Positions 12,241 through 24,107 of a stretch of 64,000 nucleotides of DNA are shown in pieces. The notes beneath the pieces are model-generated. The model made no database searches. It was not told the origin of the DNA and worked only from the letters and a program-made list of their open reading frames with translations. This DNA comes from Lotus japonicus (lineage: Eukaryota; Streptophyta; Magnoliopsida; Fabales; Fabaceae), in NCBI RefSeq assembly GCF_012489685.1, contig NC_080044.1:45756964-45820963 (forward strand). Reading direction: 5' to 3'. The position numbers and the translations under genes are program-made. How positions within the stretch are numbered: position 1 is the stretch's first letter; every line of letters starts with the position of its first letter.

Positions 12241-12917
12241 TGTAAGGCCCAAGTTTTAAAGCTTTGGATAAGTGAATAAAATAAAAGAGTTTATTTGATT
12301 AAGATAAATTTGTGAAGGAAAAAGGTTCAGGAAAAGTCCAGGAATTTATCGAAAAACCGATAAGAGTTATCGCACGATTAACCTACGCCTAATCCTAGGT
12401 CAAAGGTATTAGTGAATAGTTAATTTACACTTTAGGACACGATGGAAACTAATTCCAAAAATCTTCAGAGAAATGTTAGAATTCCTCTTTTTCGTCCTTA
12501 AACAAGTGGTTCGACGCGGAAACCTGGAAAGTACGAACGTCAAATTCCAATTTCTCGGAAGTTTGCCGAAACGGAATCCCTGATAGTTCGAGAAACCTAA
12601 AGATCGACAGACGATGAAGACTTTTTCTATTCGGAGCTTCAAATGAAGATTCCACCCGCGTTCTCCTATTTCTCTCGTTATTCCTAATCTTTCTTCAGAA
12701 GGAAGTTTTCTCATCCGACGATCACTGCAAAAAGTAGTTTTTCGGGATAAACCGACTTAAACCGGCTCACACCGACTTTGTATCGTTTGATTTAATTCCA
12801 AGAATACTGTTTTGAGTTCTGGAATTCTGTCGCCAGAACCTATCTTAGAAATCGCAGAGGAACGCGCAGGAAAAATCGGAATCGCGAAAAAATCATTTTT
12901 CCGCATTTTCCAAAACC

Positions 12918-12925
12918 TATAAATA
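12918..12925 (+). promoter_or_regulatory. TATA box of the 3' LTR
   Basis: TATAAATA, identical to the site in the 5' LTR. From this position transcription would read out into 16.2 kb and beyond. Confidence 0.55.
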
Positions 12926-15206
12926 GCTTGAAAAATTAGATTTTTTGCAAAAAACTACCCATTTCCCTCCCCAAACCCGCGAGCACCAAGAGAGAGAGAG
13001 AGGATCCGGATCTTCGTCGTTTCTTGCCCGTTTGCTTCACCGATCGTTGCTAATCGAAGACCTTGAGGTAGGTAAACTACATCTCTCTTCTGATCGTCGT
13101 TTTTGTCGCCTTCTTCTATGTCTTTCTGTGCTCAAAGTTTTGAGCTTTTTGAAAAACTGTTCAAATAAGCTGATTTCAGCGTCTAAACTTCTTCCCTGCA
13201 TGCTCCTGAGCGTGTTCTGCGGATTAGATTTTGTCAGATGTCGACGAAATGCCGCCGGGATCAATTTTTGCATTAAATACCCATTTTTCGGTAAAGTCGC
13301 AACCTTTAAGCTGAAATCTATCAACTTGGTTTAGTGCTAGTAGGATTTGTCGTCATAAACGTCGTTGTGGACGTCTCCATCCAACTTGTTTTTCAAAAAT
13401 CCAGTTTTGAAATTCTGAGCTAAAAATAATGACCAAACTACCCCTATATCAGTTTTCGATCCGAAAATTTTTCCGAGCTTAGAACCGTCTTAGTTACGGC
13501 TTATGTTAACCTAGGAACCAAGTTTGATCGAAGAAAAATCGACCCTCCCAATTAAGGGAAGTGGCCGAGAGCTATGTCAAGGGGGGGAGAATCCGATTTT
13601 TCAAAAAACTTGTCTTAACGCGTTAGATTGTCGTACCACGGAGTTTGCAGTGTGCCGTGTAACCCTAGGGCTCTTTGATTGCTGAGTTTCTGACTCTTGG
13701 TGTTGATTTCTGTGATTTTTGCTTAAGGTTCTTTTGAGGAGATTCCTGGAGATCAAGGAGAAGAGCGTGAAGGACACTGTGAGGAGGAAGCTGGAAGACC
13801 CACCGGTGAGGGCTACTCTCTGAATTACTAGATAATGCTTAGGTGTCGACGAATTCGACTTGATTTATGTGTTATGCACTTACTTGCTAAATGTCTGAAA
13901 TGATTTCTGAGGCTTCGGCCGATCTTGTTGAGTACTTGATGCCATGATATTGTGTGCTAAATGATTCACATGTTATGTGCTAAATGGTTAATCTAGGATG
14001 TGTTGGAATATGCTGTTTATGGTTATTGATTGAGCTGTTTTATGTTATTCCACTCATAACTGTGATTCTGAGGAGTGAGGATTGCGGGCAAGTCATGCCG
14101 AATTTTTATGAGATTTTTTAGGGAGTTGAAAGGACGAACGGAGTTCGGACCTTGTTATGTTTTGATGGACCGAGACCTTCTCAGAAATTATTTGGGATTA
14201 TGGGATCCCTGAAACTCATAGGAATGTTATAAGACTAAACGAAACCTATTTTCTCAAGGAAAATTCATAAGACATTAATTAATCTCTAACACCCTTGAAC
14301 AATGATAACAACCTTAGATAAGAGCGTAGAGCTTGAGTATTAGTTTTGAAAATGTGAGAAGCGTCGTCGAGTCCAAGCTTTGAGGAATTTACAAGTTTCT
14401 GAGTATGTTGATACTCTTTTGCTCGATGAGCAGGTTATTGTTTGGCTATCTAAAGTTTAGCCGGAGACTATAAGTTTCCAAGTACATTCGTACTTTTCGC
14501 TCGATGAGCAGTTTATTGGTTGGCTATCTAAAGTTTAGCCGGGAACCATGAGTTCCAAAGTACATTCTTTCTTCTTTTGATTAATTCATTTTGTCGCAGA
14601 ATCGACATTTACCTTAGGGTATTCTTTTAGAGACCTTAAGTTATTTAGAACACGTGGCGACGTGTCGGGTGAGGTCGGAGACGTTGTTTGGCTAATCATT
14701 TGCATTCATGCACTCATTTTGAGGTTAATACACGGCGTGATACCGGACCTCGGTGGATTCCAAAATGGTCATAAGACCCGGATTTCCATATTTAGGACAC
14801 TACGGTGGTCCTTAGTAGCAGACGGAATGGCAGACCTACGGGTTCACTGCTGATCTGACTACTTTTGTGTGGTGTAAGAGACACGCGAGCAGGAAGGTAC
14901 CCACCGTGGCTGGTGTTAGGGTCGTCTCGTTGATGTCCATCCTTCTTCCGGAATGCATTTTGTTACCCAGCATTGCATTTCATGCAACATACATATTGAC
15001 TTAGTTGCTGAGTGTGATTGGTACTTGTTAATCCTATTTGAGGCATGCTAATTGTTATTATGATTCTTTCATATTCATCGTGATATATGCAACCCTAGGA
15101 TGTTATCCCAAAACTTATAAGCCTGGGAGGCTAATAATTATTATCCTATATATATCTGGTTTTATTATTTATATAATTCTTTGGAGTTGACCCTCGCGTC
15201 TGTTGT

Positions 15207-15716
15207 GTGTGTTTGGGCGGACTACGCCATTTGTTAGATGAGTATGGCGGATTGGTTTACGATGGTCAGCCCCTCGGGGGGACCAGGTACGAGATGCTTG
15301 ATCAGGACAACCCAGGTGCATGGGTGGTCGACCCCATAGGCCACCGTGTGACCTACACCGGTCGGATCATGGAGGACCGTGTTGACCGATTCGGACGCTT
15401 GACGGAGGGGGTGATGAGGAGACACATAGTGAGCTTCAACTTGCCGCCTGGTGTGCATTGTGGACCCGGCTTGGGAGGACCACCACCACCACCATCATCT
15501 TCGGATGATGAGGACCCCTCTGAGGAGGTGCCAGTGGGTGGGACTTCGACGGAGTCCAGTCCGTCTGCTGCTGCTGTCATCGAGGATCTTGTTCCGGGCC
15601 CCGAGCCCGAGAGGCCAGTGCAGGAGCGCATCAGGGTGGACAGAGAGGGTAGTGTTGTGTATGTCGACCTAGTCGTCCTGGATGCAGATTCGGACGACGA
15701 CCGCGCTAGCATGTAG
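15207..15716 (+). CDS. 3' LTR copy of the LTR open reading frame, 169 aa
   Basis: The downstream ~145 residues match the frame at 6552-7088 almost exactly, beginning GGTRYEMLDQDNPGAWVVDP. The N-terminus is in a different frame because the G-run has one base less, so one of the two copies carries a frameshift. No known family was recognised. Equal preservation follows from recent insertion and does not prove selection. Confidence 0.35.
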   Translation: MCLGGLRHLLDEYGGLVYDGQPLGGTRYEMLDQDNPGAWVVDPIGHRVTYTGRIMEDRVDRFGRLTEGVMRRHIVSFNLPPGVHCGPGLGGPPPPPSSSDDEDPSEEVPVGGTSTESSPSAAAVIEDLVPGPEPERPVQERIRVDREGSVVYVDLVVLDADSDDDRASM

Positions 15717-16203
15717 GATCGAGTGTTAGTGTGGGCTCCTCGAGTTAGGATTAGTGTAGGAGTAGTGTCGATGCTCTGACCGTCATGCTTTCAGTTTTGG
15801 AACAGGGTAGTTTCCTGCCGGTAGCTTTTTGTGTGGTTTTCTTATGAAGATCACAGAGAGCTGGTTGGACTTAGGAGGTCTTTCCTTAGGCCACTGGGCC
15901 AATTTGTTCTCAGTTTTGAGGTATGGTGTTGCGGACACAGGTTTACCTTGGTTTGTACATATTGCCTTCGGGCGTTACTTTCTTCTGTCACCCGTCGCTT
16001 GAGGTTACTCGCGATGTGGTTGGTACTAGCTGGGCATGTATATATATGTAGATGTATATCAGTTTCCTTTTATCTTTTGTTGAGGAGTTTATTTTCTTTC
16101 AGTCTTTCATTTTATTATCGGAAAAAAAAAAATAATTCACGTTTTTCCGCTTAAGTTATTCTTTTGGTTACTAAAGTGACGCCACCGAAACCGGGGTGTT
16201 ACA

Positions 16204-16560
16204 TCCCACAAGTTATTATTGAAAGTGATTCACTCCAAGTGGTGGAGCTGTTGAGGGAGAAAGATGTCTCCTCCCACCAGTATGATCAGATTGCTCTTGG
16301 TATTCTTCAGATGATGTCAGCTCATGGGTCGATTGTTATCCAGCGTGTTCCAAGGGAAGCGAACTCCTTGGCAGATTACCTAGCTAAGGTGGGTTTTTCT
16401 CTTCCTCTTGGAATGCATACCTTTGAGTCGTCGTTCGGTGAATGCCAGTCGTTGCTGCAGAGAGACCTGTTGTGTCCCCTTTCCCCTCCTGGAGGGTCGG
16501 TTGCTCGTTAGTTTTCTTTGTGTTGCGGGGCTAGCCCCTCTTTGTAACAAAAAAAAAAGT
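16204..16560 (+). pseudogene. LINE RNase H relic, right part, and LINE 3' tail
   Basis: The frame continues QVIIESDSLQVVELL ... VIQRVPREANSLADYLAKVG, the second half of the RNase H-like domain (E-S-D and R-E-A-N-x-x-A-D motifs). After the stop (16509-16511) come a short 3' UTR (GGGGCTAGCCCC) and an A-tract near 16549-16558, typical of a plant L1-type 3' end. Together with 3466-3611 it marks the LINE that was the target of the chromovirus. Confidence 0.7.
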
Positions 16561-16608
16561 GTGACTACAAAACTAAAAGTAGAAAGTAAGTAATGAAACA
16601 TTTCTTTT

Positions 16609-17922
16609 TGTTAGAAATATAATATATAAAATCATTCATGTAGCTCTTATCTAACATTTTAAGTTTTTGGGATAATTGGTTGCTTGATATGGTATCAAAG
16701 CAATGTCATGGGTTAGAATCCCCCGCTAACAGTGGGGGGAGATTGTTGGATTTACTAATCAACGTCACCCTTAAGATTCGACGGACTTAACATTTCACCT
16801 CATGACACTTAACATCGCAACCCCTTGAAGACTCTGTATTATAAAGAAATAAAATTGCTCCGACCCTCACTAACATCAATTGCTTTTGGCGTAGTGGTAA
16901 GCGCTTAATCCAATAAATAGTATCAAAGTCTCTATGACTTAACAGTCTAGAGTTCGATCCTTACTCCCCTCACTTTCTAATTATAAAGTGGAATTTAAGC
17001 ACATAGTAGGTGGGTCTGCATTTATTCATACTTCAAGGCCAAAGAACTCTTTCATGAGGGGGCGTGTTAGAAATATAATATAAAATCATGTCAAACAACC
17101 ACTTATCCCAAAAGCTTAAGTTTTTTGGTAAGGGTCATTTTAATGGTTTTATATTATTCTAACACGCCCCCTCACGCAAGAGCCCTTTGGGCTTGAAGCG
17201 TGGATAATGCACAGGCCCGCATACCATGTGCTTAATTAAATTCCACTTTTTTAATTAGAAAGTGAGGGGAGCAGGGATCGAACTCTAGACCGCTAAGTGA
17301 TAGAGGCTCTGATACCATGTTAGAAATCATATATGTTAGAAATCCTATAGAACCACACACCACAAAACCTTAGGCTTAAGGCAATGGGTGTGTGTGGTTC
17401 TTTATTATATATACACTTGTAGACTTGATAATCTAGGCAATGTGGGACTTCTTTGAGTCACCACTTTATTATCTTTATTACTCCCCCTCAATTGGGACTC
17501 CATTTTTTTTTTTTTGCCTGTGCCTTGCACTCCAGCGGGAACATCAGTGGTCGTCGGATTTGTGCTCCTTCGTCTGAGTCTGCCTTTCGACTTTCTTTGT
17601 CTGGGCTAGTACTCTAGCGGGAACATCGGAGTTCCTTGGACTTGTGCTCCTTCGTCTGAGTCTGAGGCCTTGGCTAGGACTGTCATTTTTGCTTTTTTTT
17701 TTCAATCTTTTTTTTCCGGATTTTTTTTTTCATTTTTTTTTTGGGAAGCGGAAGTCATGGCTTGGATCAGACCAGCTCTGATACCATGTCAAACAACAAC
17801 TTATCCCAAAAACTTAAGCTGTTGGGTAAGGGTCATTTTAATGGTTTTATATTATTCTAACAAATCATTCATGTAGCTTTTATCCAACAATTTAAACTTT
17901 GAAGATAATTGGTTGTTTGACA
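16609..17922 (+). mobile_element. TRIM-like element, its 3' repeat split by a second TRIM
   Basis: The left repeat (16609-16689, 81 bp) starts TGTTAGAAATATAAT and is followed by the primer-binding site TGGTATCAAAGC (16690-16701). The right repeat starts at 17065 after the purine tract GAGGGGGCG, is interrupted after 17088, and resumes at 17868-17922. The interior holds a tRNA-like stretch (about 16873-16975; box A-like GGCGTAGTGGTAAG, box B-like AGTTCGATCC). No clear target duplication was found. No coding sequence. Confidence 0.65.
17089..17862 (-). mobile_element. TRIM-like element inserted in the 3' repeat of another TRIM
   Basis: 76-bp direct repeats at 17089-17164 and 17787-17862. On minus they start TGTTAGAATAATATA and end TTGTTTGACA. 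PBS TGGTATCAGAGC (17775-17786) adjoins the 5' repeat, and a GAGGGGGCG purine tract adjoins the other. Target duplication AATCA occurs at 17084-17088 and 17863-17867. The interior is composite: 17165-17318 repeats a TRIM interior including a second PBS-like site at 17307-17318, then 17319-17786 brings in another repeat-like stretch, T-rich runs, and two similar blocks with CTCCTTCGTCTGAGTCTG. Confidence 0.75.
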
Positions 17923-18205
17923 ATATTTTGGGATTTTTGTTTTAAAAATTGAAAATAAGGAATTGTTTTCAACAACAATTTTTAAATACAGTTCACAACA
18001 AATTGAGTTGTAATTTAAGGGAGAGTAATTTATTCAATTAATTATCAGCGAGGTTAATTTACAGCATTATTTAAGGATAAAACTATAAAGTTAAATTGAA
18101 GTATTGTTATCATGACATTGCATTTCTCTCTTCTAACTCAAAATAATTTAAGAAGTAATATGTCTTTAATTTTTTTCAAGAACTTTTTCAAAAGTACACA
18201 AACAC

Positions 18206-18357
18206 TTTTTTGGATAAGCAAATGTTAGTGATTAGTTGTTAGTAAGTTAGAAAATCTCTTTAAATTTTCCGTCCAGGATTCGAACCTGGACCTTTCCCTC
18301 CCCAACCCTTATGACCCCTTACACTTACCACTTGAGCTAACCCTCAGGGACAGGGAC
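18206..18357 (-). mobile_element. tRNA-derived SINE, 152 bp
   Basis: On minus the element has an A-box (GTTAGCTCAAGTGGTAAG) and a B-box (GGTTCGAATCC) about 48 nt later, as in a tRNA promoter, followed by a non-tRNA body and a short A-rich end. A 13-bp target duplication AGTACACAAACAC lies at 18193-18205 and 18358-18370. It is not a tRNA gene: there is no acceptor stem and the cloverleaf cannot be completed. Confidence 0.82.
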
Positions 18358-18822
18358 AGTACACAAACACATAAAATTCTGCAAAAGTGATTACTTTTTT
18401 GAAAATAAATAATTATTAAAAAATATCAAGCAAGCCCATTGTTTCACTTAATAAATGATAACATAGTAATAGATCTAAAAGTGTAATCTTATTTTCTTTA
18501 TGATTAATTAAAGTAAGACTCTTGCACCCGCCAAGACTCTTGCACCCGCCAGAAATTGATTCTTTGACATTCCCCTTCCTAACTCATATATCATCCAGCT
18601 CTTTCCACTTACGTTATCCTAAGTATTCCTTCGGGGTGATTATGAGTTTTTGGTTTTTTATTTTATTTTTAATGTAAATTTGAAAATAAAATGTGTTCTG
18701 TAAAAATGAAACTAGAATTTTTACTCAATTTCAAAACGGCTTTAGCCGAATTTTTAAAAGTACAAAAAATAGTTTTATGATAATTATGATTTTTAGTTTT
18801 AAGAACATAATCCACTGTCACT

Positions 18823-19110
18823 ACACTCCTCTTCCACCACCACCGTCACCACACCACGTCCCACCGCCACCACCAATAACAACCATCGTTAGCACTACCA
18901 CCATCACTACCACCAGCTATGTCGTTAGCACTATCCTCCATCACTGCCACCATCACCAACCTCGACCACTTGTGACAACCACTATCGTCAGTCGCCACCG
19001 GCAACATCCGCCACCACTCAACCTAGCTTCCACCGCCACCATCATCATTGTCATTGTCGTTACCATGTAACATCTACCCCCACCTCATGCACCACCACCA
19101 CAACCGCCAC
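18823..19110. repeat. CCA/CAC-rich low-complexity region
   Basis: About 290 bp dominated by CCACCA, CATCAC and ACCATC words. The frame through it (18693-19070) is a His/Pro/Thr-rich composition artefact. Confidence 0.75.
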
Positions 19111-19294
19111 CAAGTAATACTGATAGAAAATGTCTTACAACGATGATGGCTGTTAGTATTAATTTGTAAAGTTCACAACAATTTTCTAAAACTAAAAATG
19201 ATAAAAAAAAAAACTAAACTTAATTTATGAAACTTGAAAATAATTTTAATTTTTTTTAATTTTAAAACATAAAATTAAAAGCCACCTCAAACAT

Positions 19295-19340
19295 GGATTA
19301 ATTTATCTAACACGAAAGGATTAATTTATCTAACACGAAA
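19295..19340. repeat. Tandem duplication, 2 x 23 bp
   Basis: The unit begins GGATTAATTTATCTAACACG and is exactly repeated. Confidence 0.85.
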
Positions 19341-20275
19341 GGATCCAAGTGAGATGGTGGAGTTGAAAACTTGAAATAAAGCATCCAAGTTCATTGTAAT
19401 TATTCTGTTAAAAATATTGTAAACGTTTATTTTTCTATTGCATGTTTGGACGAGAAATTCAATGCACATCCTTATGATTTGAATGACGCAGAAGAAGGCG
19501 TGTTTGTGGGAGGGAGATTGTTTTCTGAGTGTAGTGTTGTAGTGAGACGCGTATTCAAACATGTTTACTTATCAGTTTAGACATATTAGACACGTGAAAA
19601 TAAAGATTGATGATGGCGGGTGGGAGTGGGACCCTACTGTCTCCCAGAGGAGAGTATCTGCATATTGGCAGTGTTGTGTTTTAGTGGCGGGGCAGCACGC
19701 ACCAACGCACGCGCGCCCAAGTGACTCCCTTTATCTTTTTAGAATCTTATGCACTTTTGAAACTGCAGAATAGAATATAGAATGACTCATTTAAAAGAGT
19801 TTATTAGAGCTTATATTATAGTATGAAATACTTAATTAGTATGTGAAAATCATTTATAAATAATTATGCATTGCATGTAGATAAAGAATGTAGATACACA
19901 ATGTAACATGTCATTTGAGAGTATCAAATCTTGATGAGAAATCATGAACAATAACCTTATGAAAAGAGAATTAGAGAAATTCTAATTTGAGAGTAAATTA
20001 GCCTCTTTTCCGATAAGCTTATAGAGTGTGCCAAAGTGCTTGATAGTGCAACACTTTTATAACGGACCAGATGAGGGTAGAGACTTCTCAATGGGCTAAA
20101 ATGAATGACCTAACTCATCACAAGTGATTAATAAGAAAAACTCAATTGCAACATCCATCAAGTGGTTAGGCGCTATAATCAATATCAGTTTCCATTAATT
20201 GATATATTGATAATTCAAAGATTACACATTCTAATTAACAGCTTAATGTTAATCCATAAAATATCAATCGATCTC
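19341..20275. other. Intergenic, no gene recognised
   Basis: AT-rich with short frames on both strands. No recognised domain or transposon termini. Confidence 0.45.
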
Positions 20276-20290
20276 CCACTTGGATAACAT

Positions 20291-20471
20291 TTCTTTTTTT
20301 GGTTTAAGACTGATGTCATCCTTCGGATACAATCCTGTTCGAGCAGGGAACATCCACATCATGGTGGGGTTAAATCTCCCAACGAGTGATTTTTTCATCC
20401 GCAAGACTCGAACCCGAGACCTTGCTTAAGGGGAATCAAGCATGTACCACTTGAATCAAACATCTGTTGGT
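20291..20471 (-). mobile_element. tRNA-derived SINE, 181 bp
   Basis: On minus an A-box-like stretch (TTGATTCAAGTGGTAC) is followed by a B-box (GGTTCGAGTCT), then a body ending in an A-rich tail (CCAAAAAAAG). A perfect 15-bp target duplication CCACTTGGATAACAT lies at 20276-20290 and 20472-20486. The body differs from the SINE at 18206, so this is a second family. Confidence 0.82.
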
Positions 20472-20639
20472 CCACTTGGATAACATCAGTCAATTAACAG
20501 AAATGCAAAAATCATTAAGACAATAATATCAATAATGTACAAAACGCTTACAACCAAGAGTAAAACTATAAGTTTTATCCTAATAAGAAAGAGCAATGCT
20601 ATGGATTACGAAAGAATATCCCGACGAAACCCACGAATG

Positions 20640-21977
20640 ATGAGTTGTTGTTAACTCATTGACTGTTTGACAAAATACACTTTGTGGTGGGTGACAAACG
20701 CACTCTCGTGATGCGTGTCAAAGTATTTTTTCTTTTAAGTGCAGTACAAGGTGATGAACACCAAAATCGTTCTCACAAGGACTTGATGAAGTAATAAGAG
20801 TAAAACAAAAGCAAATTAAATGGCGTTTTTATTGATTTGATTGCAAGTTAACTAAGCGATAATTAAAGAAATTAGATTCTGAAGAGAGAAAGCATTAGTC
20901 CTTGGATTATAACATTCAAATGCAACAAAACTTCATTGATCATAAAATATTACTTCAACCTTTCAACAAGCATTTGAGTTGAATCCCAACTTACAATCGT
21001 GAGATGGAAACCTTGATTCTCCACTGAACAATCGTTTAGAATATGATTCTTTAAAGTTAAGAAGCTCGACGATCGCCGCTTCAAAGTACAAGAACTATCT
21101 ATGCCACGGAATCCTCAAAGCTAACAACCAATCGGTGTTAGAGATCTACGTTCTCAGAGAACAAATTCATGATCGCTTCATCGTCTCATCATCAGTTAAA
21201 GAATCATCTAACTAACTCAACTCGCTTGGATAATTACAATTAAAACGGAATATTACTTGAATCCAAAATAATATTTAAAGTAAGAATTAAAGAACATAAA
21301 TCAACTTGAATAAAAAGATGAAACTTATTAAGAACTAAACATTGGGTTTGCAAACACAAGAATATTAAAAATCCTAAGACTAACTAAGGAATTTAGCAAC
21401 TCATACTAGAAAACAGAGATGAGGTGCCTAACAAGATCCTCAAATAGCCTATTTATACTAATAGATAAACTTGTCCATCAAGTAACAATTTTTTGTTATC
21501 TAAATCTTCACAAAATCGAGCCCACAAAAAAGGAGTAACCTGCTGAACACTCAGGCATTCTCGGGTCCCACAATAAGGCCGAATATCCAATCAAGGTAAA
21601 CACGAGAGTTGTAGCTTTTTAAGTCAGCTTCGCAGGCCTTCAATCGGATCCTAATTCAGAGTTCTGTAGCCTAATATAAACATTTTAGTGCAGACTCTTC
21701 CATACTCGCAGGATTAGCGACAAAAACTTTTCAAGGAAGTTATGACCAAGTTAGAGGCTGATTCTCAAATTGTTTTGAACATGAAAGTTGTAGGGCTTTG
21801 AGTTAGTTTTCCAACTACATATTACTCGCCCTATTTGGATATCTGTAGCTCCATATTCAACCTGTTCTAGTGCAAAGGGTCATAAAAGTTAAAAAGAAGA
21901 AAGAATGAAACATTTTTCCATGAATAATCAAAATAAGCACTAATGGTCAGAACATCACTAAGTCATAACAATTAGGC
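20640..21977. other. Unclassified non-coding, repeat-like stretch
   Basis: No coding frame of note. It contains a run of moderately GC-balanced sequence (21530-21870), unlike the surrounding AT-rich DNA, and it is interrupted at its right side by the MITE at 21978-22524, beyond which similar sequence seems to continue to about 22610. It may be part of an LTR or another non-coding repeat; termini were not identified. Confidence 0.3.
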
Positions 21978-22524
21978 TTAATTGCAACTTTGGTCCCTGA
22001 CGTTTACCAATTCCACGATTTTAGTCTCCCACCTAATTTAATTACACGGATGGTCCCTGACTTAGACGTCTGCAACGTTGGTCCTACCGTTTATTTGTTA
22101 ATGGAGGAGGTTTACGTGGATGGTCACTTAGCCGATGTAGAAGTCGAATTGGAGAGAGAAAGAGACCAGCAACTGATTCAACCTTCTTCCTCGCCTCGAG
22201 GGACTCGTTCATTCTTTATCTCTTCCCTTTTCGCTCAATCTCAAGCTTCGAAACATCTTCCTCACGGTGCTCTGTTTTTACAGGAGGAAGAGGGTAGAAA
22301 ATGACTATTGCAGGTCTCACGTGCAACTCACATGCTTCCCTCTCTCTTCAGTCCTTCTTTCTCTCTCCAATTGGACATCTACGTAAGCCTCCTCTGTTAA
22401 CAAATAAACGGCAGGACCAACGTTGCAGACAACCAGTAAAGTCAGGGACCATTCATGTAATTAAATTAGGTGGGGGACTAAAATCGTGGAATTGATAAAC
22501 GTCAGGGACCAAAGTTGCAATTAA
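21978..22524. mobile_element. MITE with long terminal inverted repeats (about 145 bp)
   Basis: The left arm (21978-22122) begins TTAATTGCAACTTTGGTCCC and is repeated inverted at 22380-22524. Both arms share the blocks GGTCCCTGAC, CCACGATTTTAGTC and ACAAATAAACGG. The centre (about 22150-22370) is pyrimidine-rich and non-coding. Long arms suggest a Mutator-like derivative, but a clean 9-bp target duplication is not visible (flanks TTAGGC and TTAAGC are only similar), so the superfamily is open. Confidence 0.65.
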
Positions 22525-23463
22525 TTAAGCACAAAATGAATAAAATGAAGCTTATATAGAAACACATAAAGTGGATCAATTATGCGTTTATCAGTGGACA
22601 TAATTAAATGATATTTCAATCAATCAATTGCGTTCGTTTCTTTTCGCTGAAGGGTATGTTATAACAACGGGCATTTCCGAATAAGAACATGCCTACTTTT
22701 CCTGTTTTTCTTCATTGTGTGCGAAAGAATTTTTGCACTAGGTCCCGTTATAACACTATGTTTTCCCTTTATTTTCCCGGCTACCAAACACAAAAGGTTT
22801 AATAATCCCTCACTTTTCCTTTTCCTCCTTATTTTTCTTTCATTTTCCCCCAAAACAAACAAAACATTGATGCGTAATTTTATTATGAATTTGTTTTTGG
22901 TTAATTGACTTTTTATTTTTTAAATTTTGCTATTTAAATCTCGCAATTAGTTTCTTATTACTAACATTTGTAAAATCTTTTTTCACTCTAAACTTTCATA
23001 TGATTGGATCAAATAAAATATTTTTAAACTTTTTCTACCCCTAAAGCTAAAGTATTAAATTTCATAAGTTTTAAAATTTGCCTCTTTTAAAAGCTACTAG
23101 GCCCTTGTAGATTTTCGATCACTTAATAGAGGACATTATAGAGGCTGCTATATCTCAACTCTTTAGAATGTGTTGGTAGATTAACTTTAGGAATCAGAAC
23201 AACAGGGTGTCAAGAAGAGAGGGACCAAAGGAAAGGGCCCATGATTTAATGAAAAGGAAAATGTAATACGAATGATTTCTGGAAGAAAAGTAAGAATGAG
23301 CAGTTTTAAACTCACTTCTCCAATCAAATTCCACAATGTATGGTTAGTGGGGTCCTATAGTTTTCTCCAACAGCACTACACAATCTCTTTCTTACATTTC
23401 TTCAAAATATTAGTCGTAACAAATAGCACTGCTCTAATGAAAAATCTCAATATTATTTAAAAA
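22525..23463. other. AT-rich intergenic, nothing recognised
   Basis: Many homopolymer runs and short frames; no domain or element ends recognised. Confidence 0.45.
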
Positions 23464-23639
23464 AACCCATTGGAAAACCTTCTGGCCTCACGGGTTTGAA
23501 ATACTTCATCCCCATCACTGCTACTCAAACTTCATCCTTCGAATTAGGAGCAAGTATGGTTGAAACACCTTCCTAGTTGATCTTTGGAGCATTTTGATTG
23601 ATCAGATTGCTAGGGTTTTGCTTGATTAGGAAGGAAAAC

Positions 23640-23800
23640 AAATTATGGTAGTAGGTGAAAGCATCAAGCTCAAGTTCCTCCTGGTTTGTGATCCAGGATC
23701 CTTTACCATGAAGTGCTTCATAAGGACCTTGTCAAATCCAAGTGATCTAGTCGAATGGAAGTGGCCACCATGAACTTCCAAGAGAAAGAGAACTTCATTA
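23640..23800 (-). pseudogene. Probable LINE ORF2 fragment shared by both duplicate copies
   Basis: In copy B (60370-60510) the minus frame reads LYEALNDKGSWITNQEELEL then FFHNLFSFL, resembling the segment just before the reverse transcriptase of plant LINEs (G-x-W-I-x-x-x-E-E ... F-F-x-x-L-F). The copy here has a frameshift. Because both copies have it, the insertion predates the duplication. The assignment rests on a short motif. Confidence 0.4.
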
Positions 23801-24107
23801 AAACCCTCAATCAACAGTCAAGCATATACAGTGGGCAAGGGCTGCAAGGTGATTTGTAGTTTCTCCATTGTATCACAAATTCACACTACTACATAACAAA
23901 GAAACAATTGTTTTTTGAACCCAAAATCCAAATCCTTCTCGCATGACCCTTAGCTTCCACAAACCTTGGCTTTTCCCAAAATTTTGACATCAGGCAAAGG
24001 GACAATGAATTTTCATAAGAATGAGAAGATCAAGGTGATGTTGGCGTATCGGATTCTCAATAAAACGTTTAGGCTTCAAATTTCATGCACCTCACATTCT
24101 CATCGTA

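Larger units (their letters stand above)
3612..16203 (+). mobile_element. Full-length Ty3/gypsy chromovirus (Tekay/Del-like), 12.6 kb
   Basis: Direct LTRs at 3612-7570 and 12241-16203 start TGTAAGGCC and end GTGTTACA. Target duplication TCCCA is perfect (3607-3611 and 16204-16208). A primer-binding site TGGTATCATAGC begins 3 nt after the left LTR (7574-7585), and a short purine tract (GGAGGG) lies about 8 nt before the right LTR. The interior carries one uninterrupted gag-pol frame whose C-terminus has a chromodomain-like tail, the signature of chromoviruses; very long LTRs suit the Tekay/Del clade. LTR lengths (3959 and 3963 bp) and near-identical sequence suggest recent insertion. Confidence 0.93.
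12241..16203 (+). repeat. 3' LTR of the chromovirus
   Basis: 3963 bp, starting TGTAAGGCCC and ending GTGTTACA. TATA box at 12918-12925. It is near-identical to the 5' LTR; visible differences include a G7/G6 run and an extended A-run near 16121-16131. Confidence 0.92.

Noticed and set aside
18240..18345. Possible tRNA gene on minus
   Set aside because: A and B boxes are present, but no acceptor or anticodon stem can be completed, and the flanking 13-bp duplication shows a SINE.
18693..19070. 125-codon frame in CCA-rich DNA
   Set aside because: His/Pro/Thr composition follows the repeat; no domain; overlaps low-complexity sequence.
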